Below are positions 1 to 7,753 of a DNA stretch of 18,080 nucleotides, one piece after another. The notes under the pieces are model-generated. The model saw nothing but the letters and a program-made list of their open reading frames with translations, was not told the origin of the DNA and did not search any database. Position 1 is the stretch's first letter; the number at the start of each line of letters is the position of its first letter. The stretch is from an uncultured Moraxella sp. Lineage in GTDB: Bacteria; Pseudomonadota; Gammaproteobacteria; Pseudomonadales; Moraxellaceae. Position numbers and translations under genes: made by a program. Where the stretch lies: the NCBI GenBank assembly GCA_937975585.1, contig CALJUC010000161.1, positions 1 to 18,080 of the forward strand. Reading direction: 5' to 3'.

Positions 1-38
1 AAAAAAGCCCCTAATCATATAATTAGGGGCTTTTTTTA
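1..38. terminator. Bidirectional intrinsic terminator
   Basis: A perfect 9-bp stem, GCCCCTAAT (7-15) with ATTAGGGGC (22-30), encloses a 6-nt loop. It is flanked by A6 on the left and T7 on the right, so either strand gives a hairpin followed by a U-run. It lies downstream of the minus-strand DUF1294 gene and can also stop transcription entering from the left. Confidence 0.85.
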
Positions 39-95
39 TTGTCAGAAAATGCTCTATTGCTTCTTCTATCACTTTATAGTAGTGCTACTGGCCAC

Positions 96-485
96 TTAAC
101 GGAATTTTATCCACCATACAACAACAAGCGCAATGATATTACCAATGACTGTCATATAGAAGTTTTTGCGGAACTCGGGTTTTTGTGATTTATGACGTAA
201 TAGCTTATGCGCAAAAGCTGCCCCTACCCAACCACCGGCCAAGGCAAGTTTATGTAATGTCGCTTCCTGCACTCGCCAACTGTCATTCTGCGCCGCATTC
301 TTATCATGACCATACAGCAAAAAGGTCGCCAAACTCAGCGCAAAATACCAACCTAATATACCCATTGGTAATAACTTAGCAGCCACTAAGCCACCTAACC
401 CCAATATAAACAAAATTGCCAATATTACCCAAGTATTAAGGATAGACTCATTAATACGAGCCTTTGGCTGTCTTGTATATCGCAT
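96..485 (-). CDS. DUF1294 family small membrane protein
   Basis: This encodes about 129 residues. Two hydrophobic stretches lie near the N-terminus (about residues 19-55) and another close to the C-terminus (ending in VVVWWIKF). Between them are the signatures of DUF1294: a YGHDKNAA segment, WRVQEATLHKLALAGGWVGA, then HKLLRHKSQKPEFRKNF. Proteins of this family are inner-membrane proteins of unknown function, some fused to cold-shock domains, although no such domain is present here. I chose the ATG at 485 because an AGGTG sequence stands 7 nt upstream. A GTG two codons earlier (491) is possible but would overlap that ribosome binding site. The gene stands alone and ends before a strong terminator. 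The family assignment is firm; the function is unknown. Confidence 0.85.
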   Translation of the reverse strand: MRYTRQPKARINESILNTWVILAILFILGLGGLVAAKLLPMGILGWYFALSLATFLLYGHDKNAAQNDSWRVQEATLHKLALAGGWVGAAFAHKLLRHKSQKPEFRKNFYMTVIGNIIALVVVWWIKFR

Positions 486-979
486 GGTCACACACCTATT
501 TCAATTATAAACGCTGTCACTGTATGTTATGGCTAGCGATATTTCAACTAGTCCTTCAAAAATTAACCTTTAAATAAATGTCAAAGTTTGTTAATGAAGA
601 AAATTCATTGAATCTTATAAAAACATACCCCACTTCAACAGGTTAAGGGCATGAATGGATTTTTTATTAGTTAATGTCCAAAACTTTCCGAAAATTTTCT
701 TCTACTCGTTTTTAATTTAATTGGTGAATTAATTTTGGTTAAGGATTTAGCAAGTGGCCTTACCCAAGTTCACTACCTTTTACAGCCCGTCAACAAAACT
801 TTATTAAAGACCACTACTTTATATTGCCTATCTCACTTAAACTTGTTTCCAAGTTAAGCAGAAAATACTTTTTAAGAATGATGTTTAACTAAGAGAAAAA
901 CCGATTTATATCTTTGATTGTAATCGATATTTTTTAGGCTCAAGTTTTTTTTGAGCATTTCTTTTTCACTTTAACTATC

Positions 980-985
980 TATAAT
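980..985 (+). promoter_or_regulatory. Putative -10 box of the PRC-barrel/DUF2382 gene
   Basis: A perfect TATAAT preceded by C lies 69 bp before the ATG at 1055, which predicts a transcript start near 992. No TTGACA-like hexamer stands at 16-18 bp spacing, because the region there is T-rich. The promoter may therefore need an activator, or the call may be wrong. Confidence 0.4.
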
Positions 986-1019
986 TTATTAAATCTAATT
1001 ACAGATTTGATTTAATAAA
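985..1019. repeat. 11-bp perfect inverted repeat at presumed transcript start
   Basis: TTTATTAAATC (985-995) is the exact reverse complement of GATTTAATAAA (1009-1019), separated by 13 bp. A second inverted repeat, AAATCT (991-996) with AGATTT (1003-1008), is nested inside and would compete with it. The dyad overlaps the end of the -10 box and the predicted start of transcription. That position suits an operator or a 5'-end RNA hairpin. All arms are AT-rich, so chance cannot be excluded. Confidence 0.45.
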
Positions 1020-1054
1020 AATAAATAAAATATAATTAAAACCGGAGAATTATA

Positions 1055-1864
1055 ATGGCAAGTTTAATGCGTTTACGTGATATTCAAGATACCCAAGCTG
1101 ACCTACTAGGTAAAGATTATTTTGACCCTACTGGTAAAACTGTTTACGGTATCAACAATGAAAAAGTTGGTAAAATCAACGGTGCATTAGTAGATGACAC
1201 AACAGGTCGTATCCGTTATTTTATCGTTGATGTGGGCGGTTGGTTCAGCTCTAAAGAAGTATTGGTACCGGCAGGTCTAGCTCGTATTGCGGGCGATGAA
1301 GTTTACTTTGATAACCTAACCCGTGAAACTGTTAACACCATGGATGCTTACGATCCAAACTATAACTATAGCATTGAACAACAAACGGTGCGTGACCGCG
1401 AAGTTTTCGACCGTGCTGCTACCCCAATGCAACTAACTGAAGATAACTACCGTGCACCAAATACTTTAGAATTGCTTGAAGAGCGTCTAACGGTTAATAA
1501 AGATAAAATCGTTGCAGGTCTACTACAAGTTGGTAAGCACGTAATCACTGAGCCACGTAGCATTGACGTGCAAGTAACCGAAGAGCAAGCACACATCGAG
1601 CGTACGCCAGTGAACCGTCCAACTGACCACGTGATTGGTGATGACAGTCGTACTATTAAGGTTGAGTTAGAAGCTGAACGTGCCAACGTTAGCAAACAAA
1701 CTTATGTGACTGAAGAAGTTAACATTGATAAAGTAGCACAAACACGCACTGAAACCTTTAACGAAACAGTACGTCGTGAAGAATTGGATGTACAAGAAAA
1801 TGGCGTAGAACGTGTTGATGGTGTAAATCCAACTACCCTAAACGATGTTAATCGTAAACTGTAA
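1055..1864 (+). CDS. PRC-barrel and DUF2382 (YsnF-like) stress protein
   Basis: This 269-residue soluble protein has no signal peptide or membrane segment. Residues about 17-95 form a PRC-barrel-like domain, with GINNEKVGKINGALVDD, the IRYFIVDVGGWF strand pair and KEVLVP. Residues about 137-248 match DUF2382: LELLEERLTVNKDKIVAG, VGKHVITEPRSIDVQVTEEQAHIER, then VELEAERANVSKQTYVTEEVNI ending in REELDVQE. The domain is strongly acidic and rich in Val, Thr and Glu. PRC-barrel plus DUF2382 proteins are known from many bacteria and are usually called general stress or YsnF/AvaK-like proteins, with no defined biochemistry. The start is supported by a GGAGA sequence before the ATG. A terminator follows, so the gene is probably monocistronic. 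The next gene encodes a diverged relative. Confidence 0.85.
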   Translation: MASLMRLRDIQDTQADLLGKDYFDPTGKTVYGINNEKVGKINGALVDDTTGRIRYFIVDVGGWFSSKEVLVPAGLARIAGDEVYFDNLTRETVNTMDAYDPNYNYSIEQQTVRDREVFDRAATPMQLTEDNYRAPNTLELLEERLTVNKDKIVAGLLQVGKHVITEPRSIDVQVTEEQAHIERTPVNRPTDHVIGDDSRTIKVELEAERANVSKQTYVTEEVNIDKVAQTRTETFNETVRREELDVQENGVERVDGVNPTTLNDVNRKL

Positions 1865-1956
1865 TTTAAAATAGCTTAGGTTATTTTATTAGGTGAAATT
1901 TCCTAATAGGATTAATAACACTGAGTAAGTGCCGAATGGTAAACCATTGGCCAAAT

Positions 1957-1987
1957 AAAAAAGCAGATGGTGTTCATCTGCTTTTTT
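1957..1987. terminator. Bidirectional intrinsic terminator after PRC-barrel gene
   Basis: The stem GCAGATG (1963-1969) / CATCTGC (1975-1981) has a 5-nt loop and is flanked by A6 and T6. It lies about 95 bp after the stop codon. A weaker hairpin, TATTAGG/CCTAATA (1887-1908), lies between. Confidence 0.8.
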
Positions 1988-2087
1988 ACGTTAATGACTA
2001 TAAATACTATGAGCTTATAGCATTATATAAAGGTTCGAACTAGATTAAACTTGAAGATTAGATTAAAGGAAACAATAGGGGAATAAT

Positions 2088-2798
2088 ATGGATAAACTAA
2101 CTGCGAACAATTTAACAAATGAAAGCGTAGCCCAGCGCCTTGATATTGGTACGACTATCACTGATACCTCATCGCCTGGCCCATCACCGAGCACGGTGTG
2201 GTCAAAGACAGTCCAAGACACGCTAGCCACAGATAATTCTTACACTATTGCACCCAAAGAGCCTGATAGACATACGCTTGAGTTATTGGCAGAACGTCCG
2301 TTAATCGATATCCAACGTGTGGTCACCGGCAATGTGAAATTCAGCAAACAAGTACGCACGCAGACCGTGAATGTCCCTGTAACCTTGACCCAAGAAGTCT
2401 TAGTCATTGAACACACGGGTTATGATAATCCTATCTTAGCTAATCAGCTTACGGGCATCTCTCTTACTGATAAAGACTTGGTAAAAATCGTCGCACCAAA
2501 GACCACAACCAATACGTCTCATATTATGATTAATGGTGAACCCGTTACTGTGACGGATAAGCCTTTAGAGTTGGTGATTAGTCAGCAAGTCGCCACGGTT
2601 TCGATTTCAACCGAGGTTGCTGAACAGGTCAATATCACGACCAAAGCGCATAGTTATGAGCAAACGGTTCCTGTAACGCTACGACATGAAGAACTGGTGG
2701 TTGAAGAAACCAAACTTGATACACCACAAATGGTTAATCGTCAATCAATGACCGATACCGCACCGTTAACGAATGAACCCAATCCTTGGTTTAAGTAA
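2088..2798 (+). CDS. DUF2382 (YsnF-like) protein without PRC-barrel
   Basis: This 236-residue soluble protein begins with a low-complexity region rich in Thr, Ser, Asp and Pro (residues 1-60). It then carries two copies of the DUF2382 half-pattern. The first spans about 63-110 (LELLAERPLIDIQRVVTG, then VNVPVTLTQEVLVIEH) and the second about 160-208 (LELVISQQVATVSISTEV, then QTVPVTLRHEELVVEE). The matching halves VPVTLTQEVLVIE and VPVTLRHEELVVEE show the internal repeat well. It resembles the upstream PRC-barrel protein only in this domain. A purine-rich AGGGGA upstream of the ATG supports the start. The genes are tandem, but terminators separate them, so they may be expressed independently. 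The role is unknown; a stress or envelope-integrity role is a guess from the family. Confidence 0.8.
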   Translation: MDKLTANNLTNESVAQRLDIGTTITDTSSPGPSPSTVWSKTVQDTLATDNSYTIAPKEPDRHTLELLAERPLIDIQRVVTGNVKFSKQVRTQTVNVPVTLTQEVLVIEHTGYDNPILANQLTGISLTDKDLVKIVAPKTTTNTSHIMINGEPVTVTDKPLELVISQQVATVSISTEVAEQVNITTKAHSYEQTVPVTLRHEELVVEETKLDTPQMVNRQSMTDTAPLTNEPNPWFK

Positions 2799-2813
2799 TC
2801 ATGTATAAACTGT

Positions 2814-2845
2814 AAAAAGGCAAAGTAGATAACTTTGCCTTTTTT
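2814..2845. terminator. Intrinsic terminator between convergent DUF2382 and metR
   Basis: The stem GGCAAAGT (2819-2826) / ACTTTGCC (2832-2839) has a 5-nt loop, A5 before it and T6 after it. It lies 16 bp after the DUF2382 stop. It can act in both directions, serving the plus-strand DUF2382 gene and the minus-strand metR, whose stop is at 2867. Confidence 0.85.
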
Positions 2846-2866
2846 AATCAATAATACAAGTGCCGG

Positions 2867-3760
2867 TTAAGTTGGTTTCACCATATCTGATAACAGGTTG
2901 AGAAAGCCTTGAACATAAGCTAACTCGCGGCTATCTTCACGCGTCGCTGCATAGAGTTGACAATAGACGCCCTCGCCTAATGGACGTGACGTTACCCAGC
3001 CTTTTTTCTCATATTCAGCCACGATCCAATCAGGTAACGCTGCAATGCCGCGCTCACTTGCGACAAGCTGAATCAACATAGCGGTTAGCTCTGTCGTGCG
3101 TACTTTGGCAGGTTCAATGCCGGCAGGTTGTAAAAAATGGGCGATGATATCAAGCCGCTTTTGCTCGACTGGGTAAGCGATTAAGGTTTGTTCTGCCAAG
3201 TCTTGTGGTTCTATCGGTGTGGTTTTGCTCGCAAGCGCATGGGTCGGTGATAGTACCAAGCGACTTTCATACTCAAACAATGGTAGATAATGCACGCCCG
3301 CCATCGGTAAGGGACTTGCCGTTATCAGGACATCAATTTCCTCATCCAATAGCATCTGATGTGGGTCTGGCTCAAACCCAGTGGCAAAGTCTAATTCCAC
3401 ATCTTGCCACTCTTTACGATAGCGATTAAGAATTGGCATCAACCAGTCAAAACAACTATGGCACTCAGATGCGAGTCGTAATTGACCGGTTTGACCGGTT
3501 GCTAATCGTTTAAGATTTGCCGTAGCTCGACTCACTTGCGGTAAAATACTATCGGCTAGCTTTAGCAACTCTTTACCAGCTGGGGTAAACGACAGTGGTC
3601 GTGAGCGACGATTCACCAAGGTGACGTTATAATAGTTTTCTACTTCTTTCAGTTGGTGTGAAACTGCCGAGGCAGTGACGTGCAACTCTTCAGCCGCGGC
3701 TGCCAGTGAGCCGCCGGCTCGTAGCGCCGTTAGCATAGTTAAATGACGGATATCCAACAT
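2867..3760 (-). CDS. metR: LysR-family regulator, MetR type
   Basis: This 297-residue protein has a LysR winged-helix domain at residues 1-60 (HLTMLTALRAGGSLAAAAEELHVT, then SAVSHQLKEVE) and an effector domain of the usual length after it. Several segments match E. coli MetR as I remember it: the SECHSCFDWLMP block (98-109), DEEIDVLITASPLP, LIAYPVEQKRLDI followed by HFLQPAGIEP, and ERGIAALPDWIV. MetR is the homocysteine-responsive activator of methionine synthesis genes such as metE and metH, and it represses itself. No met biosynthesis gene is adjacent here; the divergent neighbour is pepD. The ATG start has only a weak ribosome binding site. The MetR subfamily is likely; the target genes lie outside the window. 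Confidence 0.8.
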   Translation of the reverse strand: MLDIRHLTMLTALRAGGSLAAAAEELHVTASAVSHQLKEVENYYNVTLVNRRSRPLSFTPAGKELLKLADSILPQVSRATANLKRLATGQTGQLRLASECHSCFDWLMPILNRYRKEWQDVELDFATGFEPDPHQMLLDEEIDVLITASPLPMAGVHYLPLFEYESRLVLSPTHALASKTTPIEPQDLAEQTLIAYPVEQKRLDIIAHFLQPAGIEPAKVRTTELTAMLIQLVASERGIAALPDWIVAEYEKKGWVTSRPLGEGVYCQLYAATREDSRELAYVQGFLNLLSDMVKPT

Positions 3761-3862
3761 AGAGCATCAGCCTTTGGTAAAATTAACCCAAATAATAAAT
3801 AACACAAGAAGTGCCAGTAACTTATTTAATATGAGTAATTTTAACAGATTTTGAAAAATAAA

Positions 3863-3875
3863 TGAATTTTTCTCA
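3863..3875. promoter_or_regulatory. Possible MetR-binding site
   Basis: TGAATTTTTCTCA fits the MetR consensus TGAA-N5-TTCA at 7 of 8 fixed positions. It lies in the 247-bp region between metR and pepD, about 103 bp upstream of the metR start codon and about 133 bp upstream of pepD. Autoregulation of metR is common in enterobacteria. The region is AT-rich, so a chance match is quite possible. Confidence 0.35.
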
Positions 3876-4007
3876 GTTTAACTTTAATGCGTGCAAAACA
3901 GTCATTGCTCGCTGTAAGAGCTTCTATATCGACCCTATTGAAATTGACGGAATAACTCATTGAGAAATGCCTTAACCTTACTTGGATAAATCACAGGATA
4001 ATCATAG

Positions 4008-5495
4008 ATGATAACAGCACCGCTTCACCAACTGACCCAGTTACAACCGACATCGATTTGGCGTTGGTTTGCTGATATTTGTGCCATCCCTCACCCGACC
4101 TTTCATGAAAGACCGCTCGGGGATTTTATCTTACAGCAAGTTAATGGTATCGGTCAGCGCTATGGGCTAATCGGGGAAATGGATGCCAAGGGTAATATTC
4201 GTATCCAAAAACCGGCCAGTGCGGGTATGCAGAACCATTCACCAGTGATTATTCAAGCGCATTATGATATGGTCGCACAAAAAGGCACGGCATCAACTCA
4301 TGACTTTGTTCATGACCCGATTACACCGATTATCAAAGACGGTTGGGTATGGGCCGATGATACGACCTTGGGCGCGGATAATGGTATTGGCTTGGCGATG
4401 GCATTGGCAGTCGCCTTTAGCGATGACATCGCCCATCCACCGCTAACCTTGGTGATTACCAGTGAGGAAGAAACCGGTATGGGCGGTGTCAAAGCGCTCA
4501 GCTCGGATTGGCTAAATGCGCCCTACTTGATTAATCTAGACTCGGAGGATGAAGACGCGTTATTTGTTGGTTGTGCGGGCGGGCGTGACGCTACCTTTAG
4601 CCATCACTTTGATGTGATTGACAGCCCATTGTCACAGCAGCCCACCCTAAGCGCATTACGCATTGAAGTCAGCGGACTACGCGGCGGCCATTCCGGGATT
4701 GATATCGATAAAGGTGTGGCAAATGCCAACTTGCTATTGGCACGCGTGTTGTCGGCTGTGTTTAGCGAGTCGCCCTTTTATTTGGCCAGTTTGCACGGGG
4801 GAAATCTACGCAATGTGATTACCCGTGAAGCTTCTGCAACCTTGGTCGGTGATAAAGCCGTGATTACGCGTTTGGTCGAAGCGCAACTCGCGAGAATTAG
4901 TGCTGAATACCGTGTTGCTGAGCCAAATTTAGCTATCCAAGTCACCCCTACTGACAATATCGAACACGTGATTGGATTGGATGCCACACAAAAAGTGGTA
5001 GACGTTTTAACCATCATTCCCAATGGCGTACTGCGCATGAGCGATAGCTTTGTCGGGGTAGTTGAGACGTCCATTAGCATGGGTGTTGTGATCCTAGACA
5101 AAGGACAGTTCAACGTCAAATGTCTAATGCGCTCTTTGGCAGAAACGCCCAAAGAGGCAGTCAGCCAACAGCTTAATGCCCTCGCCCGCCAAACGGGTAT
5201 GTGCCTTGAGTTAAGCGATGATTACCCGGGTTGGCAACCAGCGATTGACTCGTGGTTACTAACGGCAACTAAGCCGCTGATGCAACAAGTCTTTGGCAAT
5301 ACCCCGCAAGTAGAAGTGATACATGCAGGCTTGGAATGTGGTATTTTAAGCGGCAAAAATCCCAAACTTGATATGATTTCGTTTGGCCCGAATATTCGTG
5401 CGGCTCACTCGCCCAAAGAGCGTGTCGAAATTGCCAGTGTGGGCAAAACTTGGCAAGTGCTATTGGCGTTATTGCAACAAATTCCTAAGTCATAA
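4008..5495 (+). CDS. pepD: Cytosol nonspecific dipeptidase (M20C, PepD)
   Basis: This 495-residue protein is close to the usual length of PepD (aminoacyl-histidine dipeptidase, about 485). It is a dizinc enzyme that splits Xaa-His and many other dipeptides in the cytoplasm, recycling amino acids. The metal and catalytic motifs are all present: AHYDMV with His85 and Asp87, LGADNG with bridging Asp124, TSEEETGMGG with base Glu154 and ligand Glu155, NLDSED with Asp178, and AAHSPKERV near the C-terminus with His467. Residue roles are assigned by analogy with characterised PepD enzymes. The insert LRGGHSGIDI (the lid domain region) is also typical. An AGGA stands upstream of the ATG. The gene diverges from metR, but no functional link is evident. 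The end faces paeA across a shared terminator. Confidence 0.95.
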   Translation: MITAPLHQLTQLQPTSIWRWFADICAIPHPTFHERPLGDFILQQVNGIGQRYGLIGEMDAKGNIRIQKPASAGMQNHSPVIIQAHYDMVAQKGTASTHDFVHDPITPIIKDGWVWADDTTLGADNGIGLAMALAVAFSDDIAHPPLTLVITSEEETGMGGVKALSSDWLNAPYLINLDSEDEDALFVGCAGGRDATFSHHFDVIDSPLSQQPTLSALRIEVSGLRGGHSGIDIDKGVANANLLLARVLSAVFSESPFYLASLHGGNLRNVITREASATLVGDKAVITRLVEAQLARISAEYRVAEPNLAIQVTPTDNIEHVIGLDATQKVVDVLTIIPNGVLRMSDSFVGVVETSISMGVVILDKGQFNVKCLMRSLAETPKEAVSQQLNALARQTGMCLELSDDYPGWQPAIDSWLLTATKPLMQQVFGNTPQVEVIHAGLECGILSGKNPKLDMISFGPNIRAAHSPKERVEIASVGKTWQVLLALLQQIPKS

Positions 5496-5517
5496 GTTTT
5501 TATCACCTAACTGATAT

Positions 5518-5558
5518 AAAAAGTTAAGCACCCTGTTCGTTTGAAGCTTACCTTTTTT
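5518..5558. terminator. Bidirectional terminator between pepD and paeA
   Basis: Arms 5518-5529 (AAAAAGTTAAGC) and 5546-5557 (GCTTACCTTTTT) pair at 11 of 12 positions around a 16-nt loop. The A-run and T-run at the ends let it work for both converging genes. The long loop makes it weaker than the other terminators of the window. Confidence 0.6.
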
Positions 5559-5597
5559 TAGTTGATTATCGCTTAGCTTGATTATTATTTAGTGGGT

Positions 5598-6914
5598 TTA
5601 GTCGTTAGTCGGTGGTAGTGGTTCAGGTAAAAATTGGGTGACCAATAACTGGTCAATTTTGTGATGATCCACATCAACCACCTCAAACTTATAATTCTCA
5701 TATTCGACGCTATCAGCAGGACGCGGAATTTTTCGCAGTTTGTACATCATAAAGCCCGCGATGGTTTCATAGTTTTGCTCATCGGGAAACTCATCAATCT
5801 CAAGCACATGACGCACATTCTCAATCGGGGTACTACCTTCAATTAGCCATGAATGCTCATCACGTTGGATAATCTGCTGCTCTTCATCGAGCGGTAATAC
5901 CCAATCGCCCATCACGGTCATCATAATGTCCGACAAGGTAATCACGCCAACCACCAAAGCATATTCATTCATCACCACCGCGAATTTTTCTTTACTGGCG
6001 CGAAATCGGTCTAATAGTTCCGACAAGGTTAACGTATCAGGAATAATCAGCACATTGCGAATGGTTGTTTCATTGAGTAGGATTTGCGATTGATTGCTTA
6101 AGATTTTGACCAAAATATCTTTGGTATCGACATAGCCGATGACATCATCAATATTGTCATTACACACCAAAAACTTGGAATACGGATACTCAGCGATTTT
6201 TTGGCGGATACTGCTTTCTGACTCACGCAGGGTAAAAAACACCACATTTTCACGCACGGTCATACTTGATGGAACATTACGCTCCTCAAGCTCAAACACG
6301 TTTTCGATAAAGTGATGTTCTTGTTTGAGCAAGACACCCGCTTGCGCCCCCGCATCAACCACCGCCGAAATATCATCAAAGGTAATATTGTCATCGCGTA
6401 TGGTGTTGATTTTAAACATACGAAAAATCACGTTGCTGATGATATTGAGCAAACGTGCAAGGGGCTTACAAATTAGGACGAACCCAGAAATGGGCTTAAT
6501 CACCGCAACCGCAATCCGCTCAGGGGCAATCATTGCCAAACGCTTGGGAATTAAGTCCGCGAGGAGAATAAAGGCTAACGTAACGAAAGTAAACGATAGG
6601 ATAAACGAAATCGTTTCGAGTAATTCACCTTGGTAAAACGGCATTAAAAGTTGGGCAAAATAGGGACGGAACGCGCCCTCACCCAAGATACCGCCTAAGA
6701 TAGCAATGGCATTTAGACCAATTTGAGAGGCGGCCAAAAAGTCTGCGGAATGTTCTTGTAAATATAAGACTTTATCCGCACGCGTATCACCGCTTTCGGC
6801 CATTAACTTTAACTTAATTTTACGGGCACCTGCCAATGCAATTTCTGACATGGATAAAAAACCCGCCAACGAAATCAGCAGCGCCATAATGATAATATTT
6901 TGTAACAGGTTCAC
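5598..6914 (-). CDS. paeA: CNNM/DUF21-CBS membrane protein, PaeA (YtfL) homologue
   Basis: This 438-residue protein has a DUF21 membrane domain (about 1-190). It includes FLSMSEIALA (19-28), QIGLNAIAILGGILG (65-79) and the strongly hydrophobic segment around 103-120. A CBS pair follows at about 213-335 (VPSSMTVRENV, SKFLVCND, VIGYVDTKDIL, IIPDTLTLSELL, FAVVMNEYALVVGVITLSDIM), then a CorC_HlyC C-terminal domain at about 345-430. It can be followed along its whole length against E. coli YtfL/PaeA as I recall it, with blocks such as IENVFELE, GYVDTKD and DEFP--NYETI--FMM--LRKIP shared. PaeA exports cadaverine and putrescine and protects stationary cells. Wider relatives are CorB/CorC Mg/Co proteins. 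The start is a GTG, which aligns with the family N-terminus; no clear ribosome binding site precedes it. It lies 143 bp after ispD on the same strand. Confidence 0.85.
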   Translation of the reverse strand: MNLLQNIIIMALLISLAGFLSMSEIALAGARKIKLKLMAESGDTRADKVLYLQEHSADFLAASQIGLNAIAILGGILGEGAFRPYFAQLLMPFYQGELLETISFILSFTFVTLAFILLADLIPKRLAMIAPERIAVAVIKPISGFVLICKPLARLLNIISNVIFRMFKINTIRDDNITFDDISAVVDAGAQAGVLLKQEHHFIENVFELEERNVPSSMTVRENVVFFTLRESESSIRQKIAEYPYSKFLVCNDNIDDVIGYVDTKDILVKILSNQSQILLNETTIRNVLIIPDTLTLSELLDRFRASKEKFAVVMNEYALVVGVITLSDIMMTVMGDWVLPLDEEQQIIQRDEHSWLIEGSTPIENVRHVLEIDEFPDEQNYETIAGFMMYKLRKIPRPADSVEYENYKFEVVDVDHHKIDQLLVTQFLPEPLPPTND

Positions 6915-7057
6915 GAGACACCAGCATTTTGTAATTTTTTTAATGGCGATACCATAGCACAGTATTAGCCATTTTCCCTTAGTTTTTTGTTAAGATGACT
7001 TAAAAATTCATGGCCAATATCAAGGTAAGAGTTGGTATAGATAAAAGATAAATGAGA

Positions 7058-7750
7058 TTAAGGCGCTAATAACGTTTGCGCAAATAGCAAATCTTCAGGA
7101 AACGTCAGCTTAATATTACTATGACTACCTTCGACTAGCAGCGGTTGTTCACCAAAATGCTCAAACAAGCTTGCCTCATCGGTAAAAGGGATATTATCAC
7201 GCACGGCTTGTTGTAGGTAAGAATACAGTTTGGCTAATGGAAACAACTGTGGCGTCTGTGCCAGCCATAACTGACTGCGATCAAGCGTTGTCTTTGCAAC
7301 TGTCTGTCCATTAACGTGGGCAATTCGTTTGACTGTATCACGGACAGGTACAGCTAGTAAACCACCCGCAGTACATGTCATTGCCTGGTCAATCAGCTTA
7401 TTAATATCGCTTGTGGAGACACAAGGGCGTGCCGCATCGTGAATCAGTACCCAATCAGCATCAGGCGTATGGCTGTGTTGCCAAATAGCTTCAACACCAT
7501 TAAAAACCGAGTTCATGCGCTCAGCACCACCGGTTACCCAGTGAATCGGCATGGCAAAATCTAGCGTCTTGGCATAGTCATCGTCAGCAGCAACGACTAA
7601 ATGACAATCATTTAACCGCGACACCTGACTTAACGCACGAATACTGTGCTGAAGTACGCTCTGACCATGAATCTCGGTATATTGTTTGGGCAAGCTGGTG
7701 CCAAAGCGTTTACCAACCCCAGCGGCAACGACAACACTATAAATCGCCAT
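7058..7750 (-). CDS. ispD: 2-C-methyl-D-erythritol 4-phosphate cytidylyltransferase
   Basis: IspD joins CTP and MEP to give CDP-ME in the non-mevalonate isoprenoid pathway. The 230-residue length is normal. The nucleotide-binding motif AAGVGKRFG (9-17) is followed by LPKQY (20-24), with the conserved Arg15 and Lys22. GGAERMNSV (74-82), IHDAARP (103-109), the dimer-arm RDTVKR (137-142), RSQLWLAQTPQ (158-168), TDEASL (190-195) and the C-terminal EGSHSNIKLTFPEDL are all as expected. The start codon lies 3 bp after the ftsB stop, so translation is probably coupled. No separate ribosome binding site is obvious. The neighbouring ispF, often linked to ispD in other bacteria, is absent; paeA follows instead. 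Confidence 0.95.
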   Translation of the reverse strand: MAIYSVVVAAGVGKRFGTSLPKQYTEIHGQSVLQHSIRALSQVSRLNDCHLVVAADDDYAKTLDFAMPIHWVTGGAERMNSVFNGVEAIWQHSHTPDADWVLIHDAARPCVSTSDINKLIDQAMTCTAGGLLAVPVRDTVKRIAHVNGQTVAKTTLDRSQLWLAQTPQLFPLAKLYSYLQQAVRDNIPFTDEASLFEHFGEQPLLVEGSHSNIKLTFPEDLLFAQTLLAP

Positions 7751-7753
7751 CGG

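Larger units (their letters stand above)
486..1054. other. Long AT-rich intergenic region
   Basis: About 570 bp separate two divergent genes and contain no open reading frame that looks like a gene. A TATAAT on the minus strand (504-509) lies very close to the DUF1294 start and has no good -35 partner. Two small hairpins are visible: AACTTG/CAAGTT (840-855) and GCTCAA/TTGAGC (938-956, with a T-rich loop). The right end carries the probable promoter and the large dyad of the PRC-barrel gene, listed separately. The stretch from about 560 to 830 shows nothing that I can name. Confidence 0.6.

Noticed and set aside
504..509. TATAAT on the minus strand as the DUF1294 promoter
   Set aside because: It would start the transcript at about the ribosome binding site and lacks a -35 box, so it is not listed as a promoter.
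651..674. Short peptide frame starting at the ATG near 651
   Set aside because: It has only seven codons before a stop and no supporting evidence.
4778..5152. Minus-strand open frame opposite pepD
   Set aside because: It lies wholly inside pepD, whose catalytic motifs are intact, and its product shows no recognisable pattern.
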